A stretch of 64,000 nt of DNA, taken from contig NC_040013.1 of NCBI RefSeq assembly GCF_000972845.2, positions 806,001 through 870,000 of the forward strand. Reading direction: 5' to 3'. This DNA comes from Larimichthys crocea (taxonomy: Eukaryota > Chordata > Actinopteri > Sciaenidae). The stretch's first letter is position 1; each line of letters starts with the position of its first letter. The translations under genes were made by a program, and so were the position numbers. The notes below the pieces were generated by a model that searched no databases, was not told the DNA's origin, and saw only the letters and a program-made list of their open reading frames with translations. Below, piece after piece: positions 14,455-27,047 of this stretch.

Positions 14455-17400
14455 AAAAGATCTTCTCTTTCTTCAGACTCTCCAGTTCAGCTTGTTGCAT
14501 GTTGATATGTTTCTCCAGTTGTATGACTTTATCCATCTGTGCATGTGTGAATGTTTCTGTTGTGTAGCAGGATGGTTCATTCTTAGTTTGACTGTTTTTT
14601 TCCACCATGTCCAGCAGCTCTGGGATCTGCTGCTTGTCCTTGATGTTCAGAACAACATATCTTCCTCCACAGCTCTGACGGAGCTCCTGGATGTCCTTGT
14701 TTTCTTGTACAAAGTTAACAACAGCTGGAGCTGTAGGATCTGACTCCACAGTGAACAGAATCATGGTGAAGTCATCGACTCGAGAGCTGAATGTGTTCTG
14801 GATGGTCTTTAACTCGCCCTTGTCTTCATCAGTGAGGGGACCCACAGGTAGGACCAGGATGAAGGCATGGACCCCCTCAGGATCACAGAGGGAGATACAC
14901 CTGAGTGATTCCTCCATCACTGCCTCCTGAGGTTCTCCATACAAGGCAGGCAGCTCCACCAGGGAAACCCAACGTCCACACACCTCTCCCTGATGTTTAA
15001 CACACTCTGATGAGTTGGAGACTGAAGGAAACTCTGTCTGACCTAAAATGGCCTTGGCTGCTGAAGTCTTCCCTGCTCCTCTCCTCCCACACAGAACCAG
15101 GTTTAAAGCTGGTTTCATGTCTTCAGACTTTGGTCTTGTGGTGTCTTCAGTGAAGGTGAGGAAGGTTCCTTTGTTTTCACACACAATGTTCTCAATCTTC
15201 TGCATTAATGATCTGTGGTCATCTTCATACATGCTGTAGTGTCTTCCTCCACAGTCTGTAAGGAGCTGAGTCACAGTAGAACTTTTGTTCTCATTGTGTG
15301 TCATGATGACCATCGAGTGTTTTAAAGCATCTCGACCAAACAAACTCAGGATGAACTTCAGTGTTTGTCTGTTCTCTGCAGTGAAATCAGAAGGTTTCAC
15401 TAACAGCAGAAGAACATTTGGTCCAGGGAGACAAAGACACTTCTTCATCTCTTCTCTTAATGCCTCCTCAGACAGACTGTAGATGTTTGGAGTTTTCACG
15501 ACAGTTAATGGTTTTCCTCTCCACTCTCCACAGGTTCTTTGGTAATGAGAAGTCTGGTCCTTGATGATGAAGTTACCAAGTTTTGACTGTTTGTCTTCAC
15601 TTTTTCCCAGCAACACGATCCTGAATCCAGATGCTGTGATACAACAGAGAAACAGATTAAATGACATCAAGTTATATTTATATAATATAAGTCACAGTTT
15701 ACTAAATTAGGTTCATATATATATATATTACTTAACTACAGATTAATAAAATACAACAACGATGCTACAGGTCAGCGGGGAGATGTCATCATCATCCCCA
15801 CAACCAGAGATTGGGTACCAAGCCCCAACAGCTACCAACAGCCTCAACACAAGAGCTGCTGACCTGAGAAGGAAGATCGTGACCCAACTGGAAACCTGGA
15901 GCCCCAGACGAATACCGAAGCTGAGTTGCCAGGTACCTTCAGAAGATCTACTAGTGGATGTGAATGCTGCTCTGAAGACAATCTCCACAAGAACCATCAC
16001 TGACACCAACAAACAATACACAGTACAGCAACAGTAATCATGGAGATGCTTGGATACAAGGTGGGCTTGGGACATAACAAACAGTACCCACCATGGAAGA
16101 GACGAATAGAGGCCAAGATAAAGGCAGCACGGAGAGAAGTTAGCCAGCTAGCTGAACTCCAGAAAGGAAACATGGTAAATAAAGGGGCGCCCAGGAAGTA
16201 CAACTCACTCTCCATACCAGAGGCACTCGAAACTGCCAAACAGCGACTAACAGCTCTGGCCACCGGGTTGAAGAGATACACCAAGGAGGGAGAGGCCAGA
16301 AGAATAAACAAGTTGTTCTCCACTGAACCAGCCAAGGTGTACTCTCAGTGGCAGGCAAACAACAACCGGTCAGACCCGCCAAGAGCTGAGGTGGAAAAAT
16401 ACTGGAAAGACATATGGGAAAAAGAGGCATCACACAACACCAATGCCCAATGGTTAGTGGACCTAAGAGCTGACCACAGCAACCTCCCAGAACAAGAACC
16501 AGTAACCATCTCAATGGCAGACATCCAAGAAAGAGTGTCAAAGATGAAGAGCTGGACAGCACCAGGCCCCGACATGATCCATACATACTGGCTGAAGAAG
16601 CTAACTGCACTCCATGAGCGCCTAGCAGCACAGATGAACCAGCTGCTCAGGGATGGGACTCACCCAGAGTGGCTAACCCAAGGCAGGACAGTCCTAATCA
16701 TGAAGGACCCCCAGAAGGACCCATCCCATCCAACTACCGGCCAATTACTTGTCTCTGCACAACATGGAAGGCTCTGTCAGGCATCATTGCGGCAAAGTAA
16801 GAGTAAGCATGTGGCTCAATACATGAGTGAGGCACAGAAAGGAATTGTCATTAACACCAGGGGAGCCAAGCACCAGCTACTGGTTGATAGAACAGTTGTC
16901 CGAGACTGTAAGAAGAGACAGACCAACCTGTGCACTGCCTGGATTGACTACAAGAAAGCCTACAACTGCCATTGTCAACCCTGACTTGTTCAGAAACTCA
17001 TTTGGAGCGTCCTCTGAAAACGACGCCAAAGACTTTAAGACTACATTCGTCCCAACCTGTAGGAATCCTGTAGTTATCAAGCAGCAAGCTCTTTACCTAT
17101 TCCTGACAGTCAGTCACGCAAAGGTCATATGGGACCCAAAACTGAAACCCAAAGGGCTTTTTGGGGGACACTTAAATGTCAGAAGTGTCTCCAAGACTGA
17201 TCAACTGACTCACTTACTATCAAACTTTAAGCTGGACTTTTTATGTTTGTCTGAGACATGGTTGCAACAATCAACCCCTGTCAATATTTTCTCCCTACCC
17301 GGATATCAGTGTTTCCGACGAGACCGAGTTGGGGGGAGGGGAGGGGGGGTTATGATCTATGTCAAAGACGATATTAAATGTGAGTGCATTACGCTCGATG

Positions 17401-20400
17401 CAGCAGACACTTTAGCGCATGTTGCCATAAAAGTTATATTCTGTCAACAAATGTCATTCATTAGGGCCCGAGCACAGCACACTGGGGCAAGGCCCTATTG
17501 TATTTCGAACGCTGAACGATGTTTAAAAGTAAATTGCATTTTCGACGGCCCATATCCCCCCGAAAACTCACGAAAATGTGCCTATCCCCCCAATGTCAGG
17601 TGTAAAATTATGTATTTTGGGGGTCTCACACATGGACGTATGCATATGCCTCAACAGCGCCACCTAGGTGTGCGTTTTTGGAGGTGCCCCTCGCCACGGT
17701 TTCGCCCATGTGCACGAAACTCGGTGGGAGTATGTAACATGCCCAGACGCACAAAAAAGTCTCTTGGTGCCCGGGGCTACAGTGAACCGTACGCCGTCCA
17801 ATTTTTGCCAAATTTGGACTTTTCGGCTTTTTGCCTCATTTCCAGGGGTCGCATTTGAACTCCTCCTCCTAGGGATTTCATCCGATGTGCTTGAAACTTG
17901 GCGTGTGTGTTCTCAAGGCCTCGACAATGAAAAGTTATCAAAATCACGTGACGACGCGTCAAAGTCAACGCTGCCGATTTGAAACAAGACTCCATTTACT
18001 TTTGGGCTGATTTTCAGGCAAAAGTGTGCGGCTCTCATATACTTTGTCAGAGCTGTCTGAAACTTGTTATGTTTGTTAAGACCAATATTATGCACAATTT
18101 GGCTGCATAATTAATGAGCGCTCTATAGCGCCCCCTGGAATTTTTCTTTGGGACAGCCCCGCCACAGTTTTGGAGACAGAGTCACGAAACTCAGCTATGT
18201 TGTAGAAGATGGCAGGATGACCTAAGAAAAAGTCTTTTGGAGCAATGGGCTACAATGAACAGGAAGCGAGATATTTAAGAATGAAAATCGCCATTTTTGC
18301 TGTTTCGGCCTGGTTGAGAAGGGGTCATGTTTGAACGAACTCCTCCTAGGGATTGTATCCAATTCACTTCAAACTTGGTAGGTGTGTTCACATAGACTTC
18401 CTGAGTAAAAGTTATCAAAATGATAAATTTTGGGGAAACAGTGTGGGCGTGGCGCTCTATGAAAATCGTCATTTTTGCTGTTCTGGGCTGGTTGACAAGG
18501 GGTCATATTTGAACGAACTCCTCCTGTGGATTGTATCCAATTCACTTCAAACTTGGTAGGTAGGGCTGCACGATATGGCCTGTAACCAATATCTCGATAT
18601 TTTTAAGCTATATCGCGATACACGATATATATCTCGATATTTTTGTGTTGTTTTGTATTGTTTATTTCTAATAAATAATAATGTCATTATTACCTTGATA
18701 GCATAATTGCTCAGAATCAATGTAGAACAGTAGATTTACACTTGCTGTATGAGACACACCTCTTTTTATAGCATTTTAACACTTGTCATATTTTTTATGA
18801 ATTTTTAATATATTTCATAATGTACATATGAGCACTGAAGCAGTGCAGGATCATACTTGNNNNNNNNNNNNNNNNNNNNNNNNNNNNNNNNNNNNNNNNN
18901 NNNNNNNNNNNNNNNNNNNNNNNNNNNNNNNNNNNNNNNNNNNNNNNNNNNNNNNNNNNNNNNNNNNNNNNNNNNNNNNNNNNNNNNNNNNNNNNNNNNN
19001 NNNNNNNNNNNNNNNNNNNNNNNNNNNNNNNNNNNNNNNNNNNNNNNNNNNNNNNNNNNNNNNNNNNNNNNNNNNNNNNNNNNNNNNNNNNNNNNNNNNN
19101 NNNNNNNNNNNNNNNNNNNNNNNNNNNNNNNNNNNNNNNNNNNNNNNNNNNNNNNNNNNNNNNNNNNNNNNNNNNNNNNNNNNNNNNNNNNNNNNNNNNN
19201 NNNNNNNNNNNNNNNNNNNNNNNNNNNNNNNNNNNNNNNNNNNNNNNNNNNNNNNNNNNNNNNNNNNNNNNNNNNNNNNNNNNNNNNNNNNNNNNNNNNN
19301 NNNNNNNNNNNNNNNNNNNNNNNNNNNNNNNNNNNNNNNNNNNNNNNNNNNNNNNNNNNNNNNNNNNNNNNNNNNNNNNNNNNNNNNNNNNNNNNNNNNN
19401 NNNNNNNNNNNNNNNNNNNNNNNNNNNNNNNNNNNNNNNNNNNNNNNNNNNNNNNNNNNNNNNNNNNNNNNNNNNNNNNNNNNNNNNNNNNNNNNNNNNN
19501 NNNNNNNNNNNNNNNNNNNNNNNNNNNNNNNNNNNNNNNNNNNNNNNNNNNNNNNNNNNNNNNNNNNNNNNNNNNNNNNNNNNNNNNNNNNNNNNNNNNN
19601 NNNNNNNNNNNNNNNNNNNNNNNNNNNNNNNNNNNNNNNNNNNNNNNNNNNNNNNNNNNNNNNNNNNNNNNNNNNNNNNNNNNNNNNNNNNNNNNNNNNN
19701 NNNNNNNNNNNNNNNNNNNNNNNNNNNNNNNNNNNNNNNNNNNNNNNNNNNNNNNNNNNNNNNNNNNNNNNNNNNNNNNNNNNNNNNNNNNNNNNNNNNN
19801 NNNNNNNNNTGTTGTTTTTACAGCCAGAAAGCTGAATAAATATAACGTTCAATGTACACATAGAACAACATAGAACAACGCTGCCACCTAGTGGTGAGGA
19901 GGGCGGCCATTTGTGAATCCCGAATATTTGTTTGTGGATCTTTGCGGATCTCGGCAGGAATGTCTCAAAAAAGCTTAACTGAGGAAAGAGATGCGTGTGT
20001 GTGAATAGAGAAGCGTGTGTGTGAATGGTGATCCACAAATGCAGAATCACGCTTCACAAACAGAATTTTCAGTTTCACAAATGGCTTTTTTGTTTTTACA
20101 AATAGGAAATATATTCTACAAATACACGTATATTTGTAAAAACCAAAATACAAGTTACGAATTAGAAATTTGTATTTGTGGATAGCAAAACACGTGTGCA
20201 AATCAAGGAACATTTGTAGATCACTCTCTGTGCGTTTACGGTTATTTTTGAGACAAAAATAGCTCCATATTTCATACATCTCACGTAGAACAAGCCGCGC
20301 CCACCCCTATTGGTAGGTGTGTTCACATAGACTTCCTGAGTAAAAGTTATCAAAATTACAAATTTACAAAGGTTTGAGGAATAAAGTGGTTAATGAAATG

Positions 20401-23400
20401 AGATTAGCAAAGTCCCGTTTTTATATTCAAGTACTAAATGAAGCTAAAGGAAATAGTAAAGAAATTTGGAAAAAATATCAATAGCCTCATAGGGCGAGAA
20501 GGACATCACACAGAAGACATACACCTAAAATCTCAGGGCAAGTTAATCAAAGATAATGGTTCCATTGCAAGCATTTTTAACTCATTTTTTATTGAGTCTG
20601 TCTATGAGTTAGGCAATCTTTTTGAGAAAGATGACATTACGCCGGTAGTTGGCCCATGTACTGAAAATGACACGGGCTTCAGTTTAAACGTCACAGATGA
20701 AGCACAAACTAAAAAGATTATTGGTTCTTTAAAAAGTTCTAAAAGTAAAGACGCTTTTCAGATGGATAGTATGCTCATAAAGAAACATCTGAACACTCTA
20801 ACACTCCCAATCACACACTTAATCAATCTCTCAATAACACAAAGCTGTTTTTCTGATAACTGGAAGCATGCCGTTATCACACCCATTTTCAAGTCTGGAG
20901 ATCGTCTTGAACCAAATAACTATAGGCCAATAAGTATATTACCAGTAATTTCAAAGGTTGCAGAGAAGGTAGTTATACAGCAGTTAACAACACACCTGAA
21001 TACCTGCAACCCTGGTCTTAACAATATGCAATTTGGTTTCAGAAAGAACTATTCTACTGAAACAGCTGTTTTACACTTTACTGAAAAAATCAGAGGACAA
21101 CTTGACAAAGGTGGAATTGTTGGTGCTGTATTCTTAGACTTATGTAAAGCCTTTGATACTGTTAATCACAATGTCCTCATCTCCAAGCTCTCTTATTTTA
21201 ATTTTTCCACACAAACACTGACATGGCTCTCCACATATCTTTCAAATAGGGTACAATGTGTCAGAGTCAAAGACGCATACTCAAATTATGTTAAAAACAC
21301 AATGGGCGTGCCTCAAGGATCTGTGTTGGGTCCTCTTCTTTTTAGCTTATGCATCAATAACGTGCCACAACATTGTAAAGGAGTTGATGTACAATTGTAC
21401 GCAGATGATACTGTCCTGTACGTTTATGGTAAAAATGCTCCGATAGCAGCAGAGAAATTAACAAATGCTTTGCAAGGTGTGGCTCCATTGACATAGTTAC
21501 CGAATTAAAATATCTTGGTGTTACACTGGATTCTAACCTCAACTTCAAAAAGCACATTAAAAAAATGACAAAAACAATTAAATATAACCTGGCAAATTTT
21601 AGACATACAAGATCGTCGCTTCCTATGGATGTAGCCAAAACATTTATGCATGGTCTTATTTTCTCACATATTTCATATTGCATCACCTGTTGGGGGCAGG
21701 CCAATGAATCTACCATTAGACCGCTAAAATCACTATATAAACAAGCTATAAAAATTCTTGATAAAAAAACACTTCATTACCACCACGATAATATTCTAGA
21801 GAAACACCATTTATTAAGCTTTGAAAACTTTAGAGGGTTTTCAAGCTTGTGTCTGGTGTATAGGATTCTACATGGTCTGGCCCCAGCATGTCTTTTGGAG
21901 TTTGTATGTCATCGTCCTGCTAGTTCCATTCGATCCTCAAGAATAGCATCTGTTTATGACTGTAGAATACCTCCTTACCGCACGACTTTTGGGCAGTCTT
22001 CTTTTTCTTTTAAAGACGCAACACAGTGGAATGCATTACCAGTTAATTTAAAGAGCTGTCTCTCCATCAGGAGCTTTAAGTCACAGCTGAAATTTTCACT
22101 AAAAAACAGTCAAAATTGTAACCACTGATTTATGGTGATGTAAATTAGCCTAAGGCTAACTCCGGTACAATGCATAAAATGGCAACATTTATGTTTTAAT
22201 TGTACATGGTCCCTAATAAATAAATGTAAATGTACGACTCAATGCCGCACACATGGATACTGGAATGTCTGGAACTGTATAAGATCAACAGGAACCTAAG
22301 GACCTTCATCCAGAACTCAATGGAAATGTGGAAGACAACCCTAGAGGCCAATTCAAAGCCCATTGCCCAAGTCAACATCAAGTGCGGCATATACCAAGGC
22401 GATGCGCTATCACCACTGCTGTTCTGCATAGGCCTGAACCCCCTCAGTCAGATCATTACGAAGAGCAGGTACGGGTACCAATTCCGTAGTCGGGCAATAA
22501 TCAGCCACCTGCTCTACATGGATGACATCAAGCTGTATATAATATAATATATTCAAGGTGTATATATATAGTTGTCCCTCACTATAACGTGGTTCACCTT
22601 TCACGGTCTCGCAGTTTCGCAGATTTTTTCAGTGTAATTTTGCATGTTTTTTTTTTTTTTACAGTGTACTGTACAGTATGAACGCGCATTGTGTTCTGCG
22701 TCCTGATTGGCTAAGGGAGTACTGTACAAAATGCGTTGTATGTTCTGCACTTGGAAAAAAAGACCTGCACCAAGGAGGAAAAAGCTGTTATAGCGGAGCG
22801 GCACCAGCACAAAGAGGCACCGTCACAAGAACTGTGAAATACGGTTTCATTTACTAATACAGTATTGTACTTATTTTTGTTAAATCTGTGAAAGTTTGAA
22901 CTTTGGGAGTGTTTAAATAAGAGAGAAATGTGAGAAAATGTTAATGCCTGTCTGAGAAAAGTGTATAAAAGTGTGTGGTTAGGGGTTTTACGGCCTTAAA
23001 ACATGTAGAATAATTGTAAAAAATAAAGCTGATTACTTCGCGGATTTCGTCTATTGCGGGTTATTTTTAGAACGTATCCCCGGCAATAAACTGTATATAT
23101 GTACATGTGATGTGCAGGAAAGAGCCCACCATAAATCTTGTGATAAATGTACTTACTGTCAGTCAAAGGGTTTTTCTCTGAGCGTCGTCCAGTGATTCCT
23201 GTAAAAAGATGACATCATTAATTTGCCACTTCATGTTCTAATTTACTGAAAGAAGATTCATGTGAACAAAGTCAGAATTGTTTCTACACTTACCAGCAGA
23301 TTTAACAGCACCCATGATAGAAGTCTGTGTTTCCTGTTGTTTTGGTCTCTGATGATCTCCTGGTAAAGTCGATGTTGCGTCCTCACGCACATCACAGCTG

Positions 23401-26400
23401 ACGTGCTCTCCATTGTTCTCCTTTACAATTTGACCCAAACGTGTTAACAGCTCTGAATGTTCAATGTTCCTCTGATTCAAATGTCTGTCTCTACATTTTC
23501 TGATCATGTCTTTTAATGGACGGTGTTCTATGTATTTTTCTATGAATCCTGGACTCTCCTCTCTGGGTGTTGATATCAGAATCAGTGAATGATCAAATGA
23601 TTGATCACTGAAGAGTTGAAGGACTCTGCAGAGCTTCAGTTTGTGTTCCTCAGTGAAGTCTTCAGACTGTAGAACCAGCAGGAACACATGAGGTCCAGGA
23701 TCAGAGAGTCTCTCACAGGTTTTCACATGTTCTGTCAGTTTGTCTTCAGAGATGTCTGGATGCAGCAGATCTGGGGTGTTGATGAGAATCATTTCTTTCC
23801 CCTTCACCTGTCCTTTTTCTCTCAGACAGCAGTCTGGTTCTTCCTCAGTGTTGAACACAGTCTGTCCCATTATGAAGTTCCCCACTGAACTCCTCTGAGA
23901 CCAGCTGTTCCCCAGAAGAACAACCCTCAGCTCAGACACTGAAAAGAGAAAACACTGGATTAGAAAAGTTAAATCAGGTGGAGATTTGCTCTAAACTGGA
24001 TTTAGACCTTGTGAGAAATCACAACTTCTTTAATCAGGAGAACATTAAATGTGACATAAGTTATTTATTTTATTTTGGTGTTGAACTTTAAACAAACATG
24101 ATTCGGTTTAATCATCATTCTTTATGAATCACTGTAAATTCAGATCTTATGATGAACCAGATCAGCTCTGTCTCAGTTGGACTCACTTGTAGGTGGCAGA
24201 AGTTGGTAACTGCTGCTGCGCTTCAGGGGCTGCACATCATCTGTGTGAGGACACAAAATAAATATTCATTCAGTCATCCACACCTTCACATTCTGTAATC
24301 AGTCTGGTTATAATAGTAAAATTGTGGAAGAGTAAGGCTCCAGAAAATCCTCCATCAATCAATAATAATAACCAGACAGGGTTTATTTTGTAAGAAGGTT
24401 ACTCAACATTATTCAATTATGTCAGCAAAAAATCTTAAAGGTATGACAGTGTCATTGGATGCAGAAAAGCATGAGTACAGAATAACCCAGACTCTGGCTG
24501 GACAACGAACCATTTAACTCAGGTAAACCAACAACTAGCTACTTTCCCAATTATCCTGAATCAGAATAAACCAGAGGTTGCAGATGGTAATTTAGTTGTT
24601 AATTGGTATCACAACTTTATTTGACTTATTTGAAGGAGACAGAATGATGTCATTTGATCAATTAAGATTGATATATAGGCTGCCACAAACACATTTCTTT
24701 AGGTTCTTACAAGTCAGAAGCTTTATCCAAAATCCAATTAGTGTAAATTTATTTTGGAAATGTCACCAACCAAGCAGCTGCTATACAATATACAGGGCAA
24801 TAAGGGTATAGTAAGACGTGGCTATGAAGCCCTTCACAAGTCCAATAAGGCTAACAATACATTTATACAAACAGGACAGAGATAGATACTGTATGTAAGT
24901 ATGCTAACAACATATCCACATGTAATAGAGAAGTTACAATAAGAGTCACATATTCATGTGGACAGCCACAGTGATAGTCTTTGTACTGTGTTTATCTCTT
25001 TGTTAGATTCAATTGGCTTTTGTCAAAGTGTAAATAAACTGACTGTCTGAACCACACTCTTGATCTTGTTCTCTCATATGGCATTGAAATTGATCATCTA
25101 ATAGTCTTTCCACAGAATCCTCTTCTGTCTGACCATTTTTTAATAACCTTTGAGTTCATATTACTGGACTATAAGCCTTTTGGCAGAAACTCAGTGCCGA
25201 CCTGTGGCATAGGCAGTACAGGCAAATGCTAAGGGCACCGTCCATCCAGGGGGCTATAGGGTTCTGTTTGTAAAGTGGCTCACACTGAAAATAACAGCAT
25301 CATTTTGTTACATTTAGCTTCTAACAATGTTTAAAAAACTGATGTGTCACTTTTTTGCACATTTACAACAATATTTGTCAACTTAGAGATATTTGAAATA
25401 TTTAAATCCAAATGTTAAATGTTACACCAAAATGTTAAATCTAAATCTAAATGTTAGATCTAAATGTTAGATCTAAATTTAAATGTTAAATCTAAATTTA
25501 AATGTTAAATCTAAATTTAAATGTTAAATCTAAATGTTAAATCTAAATGTTAAATCAAAATCTAAATGTTTCAGGTGAAACTAAATATTTAACTAATATA
25601 CTAATTCAAATGCCAGTAACCGGAAGTACCAAAATAAAAGCTTGAGGAGGTCAGAGTGTGTTTATAGTGGGAAATAACGAATGAAACCCATCTTATCCGG
25701 GGAAATGGACTCTTGGACATGGATTATCGTGATAATAACTACCTAAAATAACAAACATATTTGGAGAAACTTTATTTGAAGAGTACTTTGAGTTTTTAGT
25801 GTCACTTTTATGAAGGGTGCGGGACTTTATGACCTGTAGCCACTATAGCCAGCCACAAGGGACCTCACTTTGACTGATCTGTCATGTTCGCTTGCATAAG
25901 GGCCAGCAAGATCCTCCACCAGGTACACTCTACTGTTGGACATGGTCGCTCTGCAAACATGTCAACATTCTGGCGCCAATACAAAATCTTTCCACAGCAA
26001 CCGCCACAGGCCACCTCGGTAAGTGTGTTTTCCAAATCATGTAGCACTGGATTCTTGTCAAGGCTAACTTAACTAAACTAGCTAACGGTAGCCAGTAGAG
26101 ATTTGCTACTAGCACCAATGCACTTTATTAATTAGTATATTATATATTAATCCAATGCCACGTGATTTGGAAAACATACTTACTGAGGTGGCCCTGTGGC
26201 GGATGCTGTCGCTGAACTAGTTACATTAACTACTGTCCTTATCACTGTAATCTTGATCATTGACCTTTGGACACAAATGGTACAATGAGTTTCTTATCTA
26301 TACTTCTATACTTCTATCTATAAACTGAAATAAGTGCAGTAAAAATCTAAACACATTTTTTGTATGTTCATTGTATATAAATGGGTGAATTGAATGATCC

Positions 26401-26542
26401 TCTCAATTCTGACAGAAATAACCTAAAATATCATAAGATGTCTTGTAGTGTGTTCGAGGGGTGTCATTTATTTCCTTCTCAAATTCAACATGGTGCACAT
26501 ACCTGAAGTTGGTGCTCTTGTTCCGACCCGTCTGACCTCCAT
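14455..26542 (-). CDS. GIMAP8-like multi-domain GTPase, copy A
   Basis: Exons on the minus strand: 26503-26542 (start [13 protein letters not shown]), 24187-24240 ([17 protein letters not shown]), 23294-23938 (AIG1 domain 1), 23157-23198 ([13 protein letters not shown]) and 14455-15633 (AIG1 domains 2 and 3). All junctions are GT-AG and phase 1, giving about 653 codons before an open donor at 14454. If that intron were retained, the frame would stop at 14384. The P-loops decay along the chain: domain 1 has GNSWSQRSS and domain 2 GKSEDKQSK, both lacking a GKS/T, while domain 3 keeps [14 protein letters not shown]8 is the family member with three AIG1 domains. The 3' end is unclear: the next AIG1 exon lies past an N gap. 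A nested transposon stack fills the intron 15634-23156. Confidence 0.82.
15750..16975 (+). mobile_element. Non-LTR retrotransposon (R4/Dong-Rex6-like), 5' half
   Basis: Plus-strand frame from about 16040 gives [19 protein letters not shown], the RT fingers [18 protein letters not shown], then [20 protein letters not shown] and [10 protein letters not shown]. This is a reverse transcriptase of the fish LINE group with a single ORF and restriction-like endonuclease; the clade name is from memory and tentative. A frameshift lies near 16730-16800. The frame breaks exactly after DYKKAY at 16975 and resumes with DSMPHTW at 22228, so a second element was inserted there. Confidence 0.75.
17461..18560. 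repeat. TTAGGGCCCGAGCAC-type fish repeat, left part
   Basis: Begins TTAGGGCCCGAGCACAGCAC and continues through GCAAGGCCCTATTG. It then carries internal subrepeats: GAACTCCTCCTAGGGATT, TTCAAACTTGGTAGGTGTG and GTAAAAGTTATCAAAATGA recur at about 17860, 18330 and 18520. I know this sequence style as a high-copy teleost interspersed repeat, but cannot name the family. It continues at 20318-20365 after the hAT insertion. Confidence 0.65.
18561..20309. mobile_element. hAT-type DNA transposon with 8-bp target duplication
   Basis: The left end reads TAGGGCTGCACGATAT and the right end, reverse-complemented, reads TAGGGGTGGGCGCGG, matching hAT terminal inverted repeats. The flanks carry a perfect 8-bp duplication, TTGGTAGG at 18553-18560 and 20310-20317. 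Removing the element restores CAAACTTGGTAGGTGTGTTC, which matches the intact subrepeat near 18370. Inside, 18860-19809 is an assembly gap, and no transposase is visible, so it may be non-autonomous. Confidence 0.85.
18860..19809. other. Assembly gap (950 N)
   Basis: Run of N inside the hAT element; the internal coding content, if any, is hidden here. Confidence 0.99.
22228..22550 (+). mobile_element. Dong/Rex6-like LINE, continuation after the nested insertion
   Basis: The frame continues the element of 15750-16975: [38 protein letters not shown], then the catalytic [10 protein letters not shown]. Sequence stops right after the DD box at an AT-rich junction near 22545, so the thumb and endonuclease regions are missing. 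Confidence 0.75.
22556..23097. mobile_element. MITE-like DNA element starting GTTGTCCCTCACTATA
   Basis: The left end GTTGTCCCTCACTATAACG is followed by GGTTCACCTTTCACGGTCTC; the right end reads TTCGCGGATTTCGTCTATTG and then TTAGAACGTATCCCCGGCAA. Both ends lie in TATATA-rich flanks. This resembles widespread Tigger/pogo-like non-autonomous elements. The terminal repeats are not a clean match, so the class is tentative. Confidence 0.45.
25391..25575. repeat. AAATCTAAATGTT tandem array
   Basis: Roughly a dozen head-to-tail copies of a 12- to 17-base unit (AAATGTTAAATCTAAATTT and shorter forms). It lies in the first intron of GIMAP copy A. The rest of 24241-26502 is AT-rich intron with the palindromic element below. 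Confidence 0.8.
26002..26202. repeat. Inverted repeat, 41-base arms with 119-base loop
   Basis: The left arm 26002-26042 (CCGCCACAGGCCACCTCGGT, then AAGTGTGTTTTCCAAATCA) pairs with the right arm 26162-26202 with about three mismatches or a one-base indel. Such long hairpins usually mark a small foldback or MITE-type element. It sits in the first intron of GIMAP copy A. Confidence 0.75.
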
Positions 26543-27047
26543 CGTGTTTCTTATTTGTTAAAGTGAGAATAAAGTAGATTCCTTTCAGTCACTGAAGTTA
26601 TCGTGGCAGTTACATCTGATCTGGTCCATTTGATCACCAGTCTGGAGAGTCAACACACAAAAGAAATTTGTTTAAATCGGTTTGTAGTGAACAGGAAATA
26701 CAAGAATATATCTTTTATTATGAGAAATACCTGAGCAGAAATATAGTGTACACTGTAAAGAACGTCAGTACAATAGTCCTGTGAAATTAAATATATTCAT
26801 ATTTTTCTTGAGTCTGCTCACCAGAAATTGTTGCTGCGTTATTTTCCCTCCAATAAAGAATGTACCAACTTCATAGAGAGAACTTTGATAACTGAGAGCT
26901 GAGAGACAGAAGGTGTGTCAGGAGGAAACAAGAAATCTTATTGGATAGTATAACTATGACGTTGATCTGAACTATAATCATATGTGGCCAAGAAACACCC
27001 TCTTTGTTCATTACGACCTTCACAGAGATATGTGTACCTGAACTCAC

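Larger units (their letters stand above)
16976..22227 (+). mobile_element. L2/Rex1-like LINE nested in the Dong-like LINE
   Basis: The left part (17150-17450) encodes an apurinic-type endonuclease start ([30 protein letters not shown]). The right part (20438-22128) encodes reverse transcriptase: [44 protein letters not shown] and the catalytic YADDTVLYV. It continues to the C-terminal [19 protein letters not shown] at 22128. About 60 codons are missing after the YADD block near 21490. The 3' end has an AAATAAATGTAAATG-like tail, typical of L2/CR1-type elements. It is itself split by a further repeat (17461-20365). Not intact. Confidence 0.75.

Noticed and set aside
17464..17990. Open frames of 100-340 codons continuing past the LINE endonuclease into the GGGCCCGAG repeat
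   Set aside because: The frame crosses a repeat boundary at 17461; the similarity to endonuclease stops there.
18828..20050. Long open frames of 335-399 codons across 18860-19809
   Set aside because: They consist of N and have no real coding content; likewise those over 44207-44846.
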